From Autumnicola lenta (GTDB lineage: Bacteria > Bacteroidota > Bacteroidia > Flavobacteriales > Flavobacteriaceae), in the NCBI RefSeq assembly GCF_031846515.1, contig NZ_JAVRHO010000028.1, forward strand, positions 1 through 39,280: a stretch of DNA of 39,280 bases, in the 5' to 3' direction. Made by a program: the position numbers and the translations under genes. How positions within the stretch are numbered: the first letter of the stretch is position 1; every line of letters starts with the position of its first letter. Shown piece after piece: positions 32,638 through 39,280 of this stretch. The notes under the pieces were generated by a model that was not told the origin of the DNA, searched no databases, and saw only the letters and a list, made by a program, of their open reading frames with translations.

Positions 32638-32668
32638 TTGTGTAGTTCATTGAAATGCAGTAATTTTC
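32638..32668 (+). promoter_or_regulatory. Candidate promoter of the hybrid histidine kinase
   Basis: TTG (32638-32640) and TAATTTTC (32661-32668) are 20 nt apart. The spacing fits sigma-ABfr, and the -7 box has one mismatch to TAnnTTTG. It lies about 35 bp before the TTG start at 32703. Confidence 0.35.
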
Positions 32669-32702
32669 GTACCCCTAGAATCTTTAACTTAACCTCTACT
32701 AT

Positions 32703-34922
32703 TTGGAAAAAAGCTACTACAGGCTTCTTCTTTTTCTCGTATCCATACAGGCTTTTGCTCAACAAAGTCCATGTAGGGACTCTTACCTGGATTCTTTGTA
32801 CCAGTTATCCGTAAACTACACCTATGATTACAATTACTACGATGCCATTAACAAAGCAAGAAACCTTATTGAGGAAGCTAAGCTTAGGGATAACAATCAA
32901 TATATTTTTCACGCTCATAATATACTAGGCAGTAGTTATATTGATTTAAAGGATACGCTGCGTGCCAAAAAGAATTACAACGAGGCATTATATTATGCAA
33001 ATGAATCCAGAAATGACACGTTGGTTCTTTGGGCATATAACAACTTGGGAAATGTTTATTCTCAAGATAAAGAAACTATACAACTGGGTATAGATTATTA
33101 TAATCAGGCAATTGACCTTGCTGTGGAAGTGGATATTAAAAGAGAAATTCTTTATCCCACAAACAATATTGCCTGGACTTATATAGATAGCGAAAAGTTT
33201 GATAAAGCAGGACCTTACCTTTGGAAGGTATGGGAAATTTTAAAGGATACAAATGAAAAAGACAATAATTTATTATCCGTAATCAATTACTTAACGGGAA
33301 GGTACTTTGTAGGAAAGGGTGAACTCAAAAGAGCTGAGCCTTATTTTAAAGATGCTATAGAGGTTGCCGAAAAGGACTCGTACCTGCTGGAGGCATCTTT
33401 GGCCTATAAAGAATATGCGGACTTGCTGTTTGACCTGGAAAGATTTGAAGAAGCATATCTGGCATTGGCGAAATATCAGGAGTACAATTCCAAAATTTTT
33501 GAAGAAGAACGCTTAAGGCAAATTAATATAGCTAACGCAAAGTTTGATAATAATGAATATCAGAATAATCTTGATTTAGCAGAAAAAGAGCAGCAATTTC
33601 AGGCCGAGATTATAGAGAAATCTAATGAGAAAATTTTTATAATGGTGGTATCTTCCATTGTCTTAATAATTATTCTTATTGTACTTAATAAAATTAACCG
33701 TGACAGAAAGAAGCTGATAGATGAGTTAAAAATTAAGAACAGCGAGCTCTATGAATCAAAAAATCAGGCGGAACATCTTTCCAGGCTAAAAACAAAGTTT
33801 TTCTCTACTGTTAGCCATGAAATCAGGACTCCGCTTTACGGAGTGATCGGATTAACTTCTCTTTTGTTGGAGGATAAAACTTTAAAGAAGCACCAGAGCG
33901 ACTTAAAGTCGTTAAAATTCTCTGCAGATTATCTATTAGCTCTTATTAATGACGTGCTGCAGATGAACAAAATGGAATCAAACCTGGTAAAACTGGAGAA
34001 GGTATCATTTCATCTTAAAGATTTAATGAGCAGTATCTTAAACACTTTTGAGTTTGCCCGTATCCAAAACGACAATCATATCCACATTCATATTGATGAT
34101 GATATCCCGTCTTATTTAATGGGAGATCCTGTACGACTTTCTCAGGTTTTAATGAACCTGGTAGGGAATGCGGTTAAATTTACAGAAAGGGGAGATATTC
34201 GTCTTTCTGCTAAGCTTAAAATGAAGAATGAAGACGAAATGTACTTTATTTCATTTGAAGTAAAAGACAACGGTATTGGCATTCCTGAGAATAAGCAAAA
34301 TCATATATTTGAAGAGTTCTCGCAGTTAAATACTTCTAACTACAACTATCAGGGTACAGGATTGGGGCTTCCAATAGTTAAAAAATTACTGGAACTTTTC
34401 GACTCCGAAATATTTTTAGAAAGCGAGGAAGGTAAAGGCTCTAAATTTAATTTTACTATTGGCTTCCAAAAAGATAATTCCAGAAAAGAAAAAGCTACGG
34501 AAAAAGCGCAAAATGAAGAATCTATAAATGAGAATTCTATTCCGCAACGGGTTCTTATTGTAGATGACAATCGAATTAACCAGGTAGTTACCAGCAGGAT
34601 ACTTGAGAAGAAAAAATTTATTTGCGAAGTTGCCGGTGATGGTGAGGAAGCAATTAAAAAGGTAAAAGAAAACGATTTCAACCTTGTTCTTATGGACCTT
34701 AATATGCCTGGGATGGGTGGCTTGGAAGCTACAATGAATATCCGGCAATTTAATTCTACGGTGTCGATTGTGGCATTAACAGCTGTAGAAGTAGAGGAGA
34801 TGCGTGAGAAAATATTCAAGGCCGGGATGGATGACATTATTGTTAAGCCTTATGATGTTCAACAATTCTATCAAATTATTTACAGAAATATTTCCGAGAG
34901 AAAAATTGCAACCGAGGTATAA
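32703..34922 (+). CDS. TPR-containing hybrid histidine kinase/response regulator
   Basis: This 739-residue hybrid sensor kinase starts at TTG (32703), because an in-frame stop lies 15 nt upstream and a signal peptide (about 1-19) begins right there. Domains in order: signal peptide, periplasmic TPR helices (about 25-270), a transmembrane helix (about 311-331) and a short coiled coil. Then come HisKA with phospho-acceptor H372 (SHEIRTPLYG) and HATPase with NLVGNAVKFTE, DNGIGIPE and GTGLGLPIV. The receiver domain has acidic D621/D622, phospho-acceptor D665 (LMDLNMPG) and K715. There is no output DNA-binding domain, so the signal must pass on to another protein. No partner regulator is adjacent. 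Confidence 0.93.
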   Translation: MEKSYYRLLLFLVSIQAFAQQSPCRDSYLDSLYQLSVNYTYDYNYYDAINKARNLIEEAKLRDNNQYIFHAHNILGSSYIDLKDTLRAKKNYNEALYYANESRNDTLVLWAYNNLGNVYSQDKETIQLGIDYYNQAIDLAVEVDIKREILYPTNNIAWTYIDSEKFDKAGPYLWKVWEILKDTNEKDNNLLSVINYLTGRYFVGKGELKRAEPYFKDAIEVAEKDSYLLEASLAYKEYADLLFDLERFEEAYLALAKYQEYNSKIFEEERLRQINIANAKFDNNEYQNNLDLAEKEQQFQAEIIEKSNEKIFIMVVSSIVLIIILIVLNKINRDRKKLIDELKIKNSELYESKNQAEHLSRLKTKFFSTVSHEIRTPLYGVIGLTSLLLEDKTLKKHQSDLKSLKFSADYLLALINDVLQMNKMESNLVKLEKVSFHLKDLMSSILNTFEFARIQNDNHIHIHIDDDIPSYLMGDPVRLSQVLMNLVGNAVKFTERGDIRLSAKLKMKNEDEMYFISFEVKDNGIGIPENKQNHIFEEFSQLNTSNYNYQGTGLGLPIVKKLLELFDSEIFLESEEGKGSKFNFTIGFQKDNSRKEKATEKAQNEESINENSIPQRVLIVDDNRINQVVTSRILEKKKFICEVAGDGEEAIKKVKENDFNLVLMDLNMPGMGGLEATMNIRQFNSTVSIVALTAVEVEEMREKIFKAGMDDIIVKPYDVQQFYQIIYRNISERKIATEV

Positions 34923-35049
34923 AATCTATTTCTTTTAAGCCGAACACGCAAAAGAATCCAATTAATTTTTGTCTGGATTTCAATTTAATTTTTTTTAGAT
35001 TATGGACTGCTAACTGCTCATGCCTAAATTTGCCCAATATCGAATTAAA

Positions 35050-35090
35050 AAAACCGCTTTACTGTAATTGCAGCAAAGCGGTTTTGTCAT
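35050..35090. terminator. Bidirectional terminator between kinase gene and htpG
   Basis: AAAACCGCTTTACTG (35050-35064) and CAGCAAAGCGGTTTT (35071-35085) form a 15-bp stem with one mismatch and a 6-nt loop. T-runs occur on both strands, between the convergent kinase and htpG genes. Confidence 0.88.
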
Positions 35091-35105
35091 TTGTAATATA
35101 TCCAA

Positions 35106-36992
35106 TTACTTCACCATATCAAAGCTGCGCTTAATAAAAGCAGTTAATTCTTCTCCTTTAAGCAGGTTTTGAGATAGTCTGGCCAAATCCAGGGATTGCT
35201 TTATAAGGCGCTCCTGTTTTTTGTCAGTTTTCGTGTTTAGGATTTCAGAAATTAAGTCGTGGTTGGTATTTACCACAAGATTATACATTTCTGGCATATT
35301 GCCCATTCCAAACATTCCACCGCCGCCGGTTTGTTGCATTTCCTTCATACGGCGCATAAACTCCGGTTGGGTAATAATGAGCGGTGCAGCATCGCTGTCC
35401 ATAGCTTCTAATTGTACAGTGTACTTTTCCTTCGGAACAACTTTTTCAAAATCTGCTTTCAATTTCTCCTTTTCTTCATCTGAAAGTTTGGAGATATTTT
35501 CATCATCTTTTTTGATGAGGTTGTTCACATGATCAGAATCTACACGTACAAAAGAAAGTTTTTCTTTAGAAGATTCCAGTTTCTGTAGCAAGTGAGAAAT
35601 AATAGGTGAATCTAAAAGTAGTACCTGGTACCCTTTATCTTTGGCTGCCTGGATGTAACTGTGTTGCTCATCCTGGTTGGAAGCATAAAGTACAACCATA
35701 TTTCCGTCCTTGTCGGTCTGGTTTTCCTTTATCTTTTCCTCAAGTTCTTCAAAAGTATAGTACGTATTGTCTACCGTGGGATAAAGTGCGAAACTTTGTG
35801 CTTTGTCGAAGAATTTTTCTTCTGAAAGCATTCCGTACTCAATAACGATTTTGATGTCATTCCATTTCTTTTCGAAATCTTTACGATTATTATTAAAAAG
35901 CGTTTTCAGCTTATCTGCAACTTTACGGGTAATATAACTGGAGATTTTCTTAACTGAAGAATCTGCCTGAAGATAAGAACGGGAAACGTTCAAAGGAATA
36001 TCAGGAGAATCTATTACTCCGCGTAACATTGTTAAAAATTCCGGTACAATCCCTTCAACATTATCGGTAACATATACCTGGTTTTGATAAAGCTGGATTT
36101 TATCTTTCTGGATGTTCATATCCTGGGTCATCTTTGGGAAGTATAAGATTCCGGTAAGATTAAAAGGATAGTCTACATTTAAATGGATGTGGAATAACGG
36201 CTCCTCGAACTGCATGGGGTACAATTCGCGGTAGAAATTATTATAATCTTTTTCTTCAAGATCGGTTGGTTGCTTTGTCCAGGCCGGCTCGGGATTATTA
36301 ATAATATTGTCTACGGTTTTTGTTTCCGGCTCAGCGTCTTCCGGAGCATCTTCAGGTAACGGAAGGGTTTCTTCTGTAGTCCCGAATTTAATTGGAATTG
36401 GCATAAACTTGTTATACTTCACCAGTAACTCCTGAATTCTGTTTTCTTCCAGGAATTCTTCTTCATCTTCATTAATATGAAGGATAATCTCTGTACCGCG
36501 CTCCTGCTTATCTCCTTCTTCCAAAGTGAATTTTGTAGTTCCTTCACAAGTCCAGTGAGCAGCTGGTTCGTCTTTAAAAGATTTTGTGATTATTTCCACC
36601 TTATGGGCCACCATAAATGCAGAATAAAAACCAAGACCAAAGTGTCCTATGATTCCGCTGTCTTTAGCAGAATCTTTATATTTTTCAAGGAATTCCTCGG
36701 CTCCGGAGAAAGCTACTTCGTTAATGTATTTTTCAACTTCCTCCTTCGTCATTCCAATTCCCCGGTCGATAACGTGAAGCTTTTTACCTTCTTTATCAAC
36801 TTTTACCTCGATTACGGGATTTCCGTATTCTACAGATACTTCCCCAATACTGGTGAGATGTTTCAATTTAAGGGTTGCATCGGTTGCGTTAGAGATCAAT
36901 TCCCTCAGGAAGATCTCATGATCACTGTATAAGAACTTCTTAATAAGAGGAAAAATGTTCTCTACAGACACATTAATATTTCCGGTTGCCAT
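35106..36992 (-). CDS. htpG: Molecular chaperone HtpG (bacterial Hsp90)
   Basis: ATP-dependent cytoplasmic chaperone. The 628-residue product has the GHKL ATPase domain with LRELISNATDATLKL, DRGIGMTKEEV and GHFGLGFYSAFMVA. The middle domain (RGVIDSPDIPLNVSRSYLQ) and the C-terminal dimerisation part follow. The acidic linker region around 215-235 (Pro/Glu/Asp-rich) is longer than in E. coli. It is full length. The upstream spacer to the divergent TetR-like gene carries a doubled CTGACA (37058-37063 and 37066-37071), whose role is unknown. Confidence 0.97.
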   Translation of the reverse strand: MATGNINVSVENIFPLIKKFLYSDHEIFLRELISNATDATLKLKHLTSIGEVSVEYGNPVIEVKVDKEGKKLHVIDRGIGMTKEEVEKYINEVAFSGAEEFLEKYKDSAKDSGIIGHFGLGFYSAFMVAHKVEIITKSFKDEPAAHWTCEGTTKFTLEEGDKQERGTEIILHINEDEEEFLEENRIQELLVKYNKFMPIPIKFGTTEETLPLPEDAPEDAEPETKTVDNIINNPEPAWTKQPTDLEEKDYNNFYRELYPMQFEEPLFHIHLNVDYPFNLTGILYFPKMTQDMNIQKDKIQLYQNQVYVTDNVEGIVPEFLTMLRGVIDSPDIPLNVSRSYLQADSSVKKISSYITRKVADKLKTLFNNNRKDFEKKWNDIKIVIEYGMLSEEKFFDKAQSFALYPTVDNTYYTFEELEEKIKENQTDKDGNMVVLYASNQDEQHSYIQAAKDKGYQVLLLDSPIISHLLQKLESSKEKLSFVRVDSDHVNNLIKKDDENISKLSDEEKEKLKADFEKVVPKEKYTVQLEAMDSDAAPLIITQPEFMRRMKEMQQTGGGGMFGMGNMPEMYNLVVNTNHDLISEILNTKTDKKQERLIKQSLDLARLSQNLLKGEELTAFIKRSFDMVK

Positions 36993-37150
36993 ATATAATT
37001 TTTTATTTGTTAATCATTCGGCTCAATAAGGTCAAAAAAAGTACCATTGAACTGCCGCTGACAAACTGACATAGCAAGATGTAAGGTTTTGCCAGTTTCG
37101 GCGTCTAACTTATGGAATACTACTGAAAAGGAAATATTTAACAAACATTT

Positions 37151-37180
37151 TGTTTAACATTCACACGTAAATGTTGAACA
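37151..37180. promoter_or_regulatory. Candidate operator of the TetR-like regulator
   Basis: TGTTTAACATT (37151-37161) and AATGTTGAACA (37170-37180) are 11-bp inverted arms with one mismatch and an 8-nt spacer. They end 6 nt before a TATATTTG -7 box (37187-37194). Placement directly upstream of the promoter box of a tetR-like gene suggests an autoregulatory operator. This is inference. Confidence 0.5.
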
Positions 37181-37186
37181 AGTAAC

Positions 37187-37194
37187 TATATTTG
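37187..37194 (+). promoter_or_regulatory. Candidate -7 box for the TetR-ABC1 operon
   Basis: TATATTTG matches TAnnTTTG, 20 nt before the start at 37215. The -33 position falls inside the inverted repeat, and no TTTG is seen at standard spacing. Confidence 0.5.
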
Positions 37195-37214
37195 AATAGA
37201 AAAAAGTAAGTGTT

Positions 37215-37880
37215 ATGACAGCTAAAACAGGTACCACTAAGAAAAAACTTGATGAGGATCGTCTTATAAGTCTATATATGGATTATGTTCTGGAGGAAGA
37301 GAAGACTCCGGGAACTGTATATAAATTCTGTAAAGTGAATAAAATTGAAGAGCAGGAATTTTACCAGTTTTTTGGAAGTTTTGAAGGTCTTGAAAAAGGA
37401 ATCTGGAGCCGTTTTTATGATCATGCTTTAAATGTAATAGGAAAGAGCCCGGAATATGAATCTTTCTCCAACAGGGAAAAGATGCTAACGTTCTTCTATA
37501 CGTTCTTTGAAATCCTGACGGCTAATAGAAGTTATGTATTATTTACGCTGAAAAAGGGTGAAATGCCACTTAAAAATCTGGAGCAGTTAAAAGGTCTTCG
37601 GAAAAAAGTGAAATCTTTTGCTGCAAACTTAGTGAGAGAGGGTAACCAGGAAAAGTCAGTAAATGTCATAAAGCAATCTGAAGCTGTGTTTTCAGAAGGT
37701 GCCTGGATACAATTGCTGTTCCTTTTGAGATTCTGGAAAGATGATAATTCTCCAGGATTTGAAAGTACAGATATAGCCATAGAAAAATCTGTGAATACGA
37801 TATTTGACGTTTTTGACAGTACACCTTTGGATCGAATAGTGGATTTTGGCAAATTTCTATGGAAAGAAAAAATGGCATAA
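37215..37880 (+). CDS. TetR-like transcriptional regulator
   Basis: This 221-residue protein has an N-terminal helix-turn-helix resembling TetR (about 15-60, with TPGTVYKFCKVNKIEEQEFYQFFGSFEGLEKGIW) and an all-helical C-terminal part. The HTH is divergent from classical TetR but the YxxFxxxExL-like ending is present. It lies 12 nt before the ABC1 kinase gene, which is a likely member of the same operon and perhaps its target. Candidate operator at 37151-37180. Ligand unknown. Confidence 0.8.
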   Translation: MTAKTGTTKKKLDEDRLISLYMDYVLEEEKTPGTVYKFCKVNKIEEQEFYQFFGSFEGLEKGIWSRFYDHALNVIGKSPEYESFSNREKMLTFFYTFFEILTANRSYVLFTLKKGEMPLKNLEQLKGLRKKVKSFAANLVREGNQEKSVNVIKQSEAVFSEGAWIQLLFLLRFWKDDNSPGFESTDIAIEKSVNTIFDVFDSTPLDRIVDFGKFLWKEKMA

Positions 37881-37892
37881 GCCGTATATAAA

Positions 37893-39200
37893 ATGAAAAC
37901 AATAGACAAAATACCCACAGGGAAATTAGGTCGTAGCTCAAAAATGGTTCGTACCGGTGTAAAAATAGGTGGGAATTACATTAAATATTATAGTAAAAAA
38001 GCTTTTAACAATGAGTTGACGCGTGATGAACTGGACGAAAGTAACGCCAGTGATATTTACGACGGACTCAAAAGCCTGAAAGGAAGCGCGCTTAAAGTGG
38101 CCCAAATGCTTTCTATGGAGAAAAATTTGTTGCCAAGTGCGTATGTGGAGAAATTCAGTCTTGCACAGTTTAGTGTTCCTCCATTATCGGCGCCTTTAGT
38201 TCGAAAAACCTTTAAAAAATACCACGGAACATTTCCGGAAGATCTATATGATACGTTTGCAACCCAATCTGTAAATGCGGCCAGCATCGGACAGGTGCAC
38301 CAGGCTACTAAAAATGGGAAGAAACTTGCTGTGAAAATCCAATATCCAGGGGTTGCAGACAGTATCAGTTCAGATCTTGCAATGGTAAAGCCTATAGCGC
38401 TAAAAATGTTTAACCTTCAGGCGAAGGATTCAGAAAAATATTTTAAAGAAGTAGAGGGGAAGCTGCTGGAAGAAACAAATTATGTTTTGGAAGTGGAGCA
38501 GAGCATACATATTTCTGAAGCTTGTGCTCATATTCCAAACCTTAGATTTCCTAAGTATTATAAAGATTTGTCCAGTGAGAGAATTATCACAATGGACTGG
38601 ATGGAAGGAAAACACCTCAGTGATTTTGCCAAACAGAATAATGATCAGCAGAAGGCAAATAAAATAGGGCAGGCACTTTGGGATTTTTATATGTTCCAGA
38701 TTCACGGCTTAAATGAAGTGCATGCAGATCCACATCCTGGTAACTTTCTCATAGATAAAGAAGATAATTTAATAGCCATAGATTTTGGTTGTATTAAAAA
38801 AATCCCTGCTGATTTCTATGAACCGTATTTTTCTTTAACTGATAGGAAGAACTTGGATAACCCGGAATATTTTGCAGAGCAGTTGCGAAAGCTGGAGATC
38901 ATCACTGAGGCTGACAGTCCAAAGGAGGTTTCTTTCTTTTCTGAAATGTTTTATGAGATGTTTAATATGTTTTCTACTCCATATCAATCTGAAAAATTTG
39001 ACTTTACAGATGAAGCTTTCTGGAAACACCTCACTGCACTTAGTGAAAGATACTCTAAGGATCCCGAGCTTCGAAAAATGAATGGTAACAGGGGAAGCCG
39101 TCACTTTTTATATATGAGCAGGACTTTCTTTGGGTTATATAATCTCCTTCATGATCTGCAAGCGAAAGTAGATGTAAATAGGTACAAGAGGTATTTGTAA
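37893..39200 (+). CDS. ABC1/UbiB-family atypical kinase (AarF-like)
   Basis: This 435-residue protein of the ADCK/COQ8/UbiB family has the N-terminal KxGQ-type motif as K68-V-A-Q71 (LKVAQMLS). The Ala-rich loop NAASIGQVH, ATP-binding K148 (VKIQYPG), catalytic DPHPGNF and metal D297 (DFG) are present. These proteins are ATPases linked to quinone or lipid metabolism. In a menaquinone-using flavobacterium the role is probably lipid-related rather than ubiquinone synthesis. No C-terminal membrane helices are evident. It is cotranscribed with the TetR-like gene. Confidence 0.9.
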   Translation: MKTIDKIPTGKLGRSSKMVRTGVKIGGNYIKYYSKKAFNNELTRDELDESNASDIYDGLKSLKGSALKVAQMLSMEKNLLPSAYVEKFSLAQFSVPPLSAPLVRKTFKKYHGTFPEDLYDTFATQSVNAASIGQVHQATKNGKKLAVKIQYPGVADSISSDLAMVKPIALKMFNLQAKDSEKYFKEVEGKLLEETNYVLEVEQSIHISEACAHIPNLRFPKYYKDLSSERIITMDWMEGKHLSDFAKQNNDQQKANKIGQALWDFYMFQIHGLNEVHADPHPGNFLIDKEDNLIAIDFGCIKKIPADFYEPYFSLTDRKNLDNPEYFAEQLRKLEIITEADSPKEVSFFSEMFYEMFNMFSTPYQSEKFDFTDEAFWKHLTALSERYSKDPELRKMNGNRGSRHFLYMSRTFFGLYNLLHDLQAKVDVNRYKRYL

Positions 39201-39224
39201 GAATTGGTTTATTGGTTAGGTTGT

Positions 39225-39264
39225 GAAAAGCGCATTCTCTTTTTGAGATTTGCGCTTTTCTATT
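39225..39264 (+). terminator. Terminator after the ABC1 kinase gene
   Basis: GAAAAGCGCATTCTC (39225-39239) pairs GAGATTTGCGCTTTTC (39245-39260) with a small internal mismatch, followed by TATTTT. It ends the TetR-ABC1 operon about 25 bp after the stop. Confidence 0.8.
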
Positions 39265-39280
39265 TTATAGAGACTTCCTT

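Noticed and set aside
34349..34837. 162-codon minus-strand frame inside the hybrid kinase
   Set aside because: It is antisense to the ATPase and receiver domains, Ser-rich from reverse-complement bias.

Overview
The window looks like chromosomal DNA of a marine-type member of the Flavobacteriaceae (Bacteroidota), possibly close to Gramella/Christiangramia. This placement is inference. It rests on the low GC content, the AT-rich starts without clear Shine-Dalgarno motifs, the -7 boxes of TAnnTTTG type, and the order tRNA-Thr, tuf, tRNA-Trp, secE, nusG, rplKAJL, rpoBC, DUF3467. Characteristic families (DUF4369 lipoprotein, SPFH plus Arc-like pair, T9SS-era surface domain) also fit. Almost all genes are housekeeping; I see no transposase, integrase, phage gene, CRISPR array or antiphage cassette.

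Layout. 1-906: three tRNA genes (Tyr, Gly, Thr) with repeat-rich spacers. 965-14195: the translation/transcription superoperon (tuf, tRNA-Trp, secE, nusG, rplK, rplA, rplJ, rplL, rpoB, rpoC, DUF3467), with hairpins in the rplL-rpoB and rpoB-rpoC gaps and a terminator after rpoC. 14196-16832: a Ppx/GppA phosphatase between two non-coding spacers packed with palindromes and direct repeats. 16833-19854 (minus): an AGCS amino-acid:cation symporter and release factor 3. 20009-23424 (plus): an OmpA-domain surface protein, then idi, a 6-pyruvoyl-tetrahydropterin-synthase-like gene, a Bcp peroxiredoxin and an 88-residue unknown protein lying 9 nt before tRNA-Thr(TGT). 23508-24083: a tandem repeat array and palindromes. 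24084-30700 (minus): malate:quinone oxidoreductase, DUF4369 lipoprotein, DUF819 membrane protein, and an SPFH / alpha-beta hydrolase / ribbon-helix-helix / Cof-type HAD cluster. 30822-39200: S1/P1-type nuclease, AlkB-like dioxygenase with a DoxX-like protein, a TPR hybrid histidine kinase, HtpG, and a TetR-like regulator with an ABC1/UbiB-type kinase.

The most unusual signal is non-coding. Downstream of three different tRNA genes (Gly, Trp, Thr-TGT) there is an element with a shared core (GAGAAGCCTGTCC ... GTCGAAGG). Each element ends in an extra copy of the 3' tail of the very tRNA it follows, and the duplicated tail always begins in the T-loop. At tRNA-Thr the unit (tail + terminator + spacer + core) is tandemly repeated with a period of 127, 127 and 125 bp. 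At tRNA-Gly the spacing is also exactly 127 bp, and at tRNA-Trp it is 107 bp, with the copy ending just before secE. This suggests a tRNA-tail-associated repeat family that duplicates or targets tRNA 3' ends. Four further repeat classes occur in the spacers: 33-bp palindromes, short AATTGCCAATT palindromes, REP-like inverted pairs inside a ~150-bp direct repeat, and an octamer-phased inverted array after rpoC.
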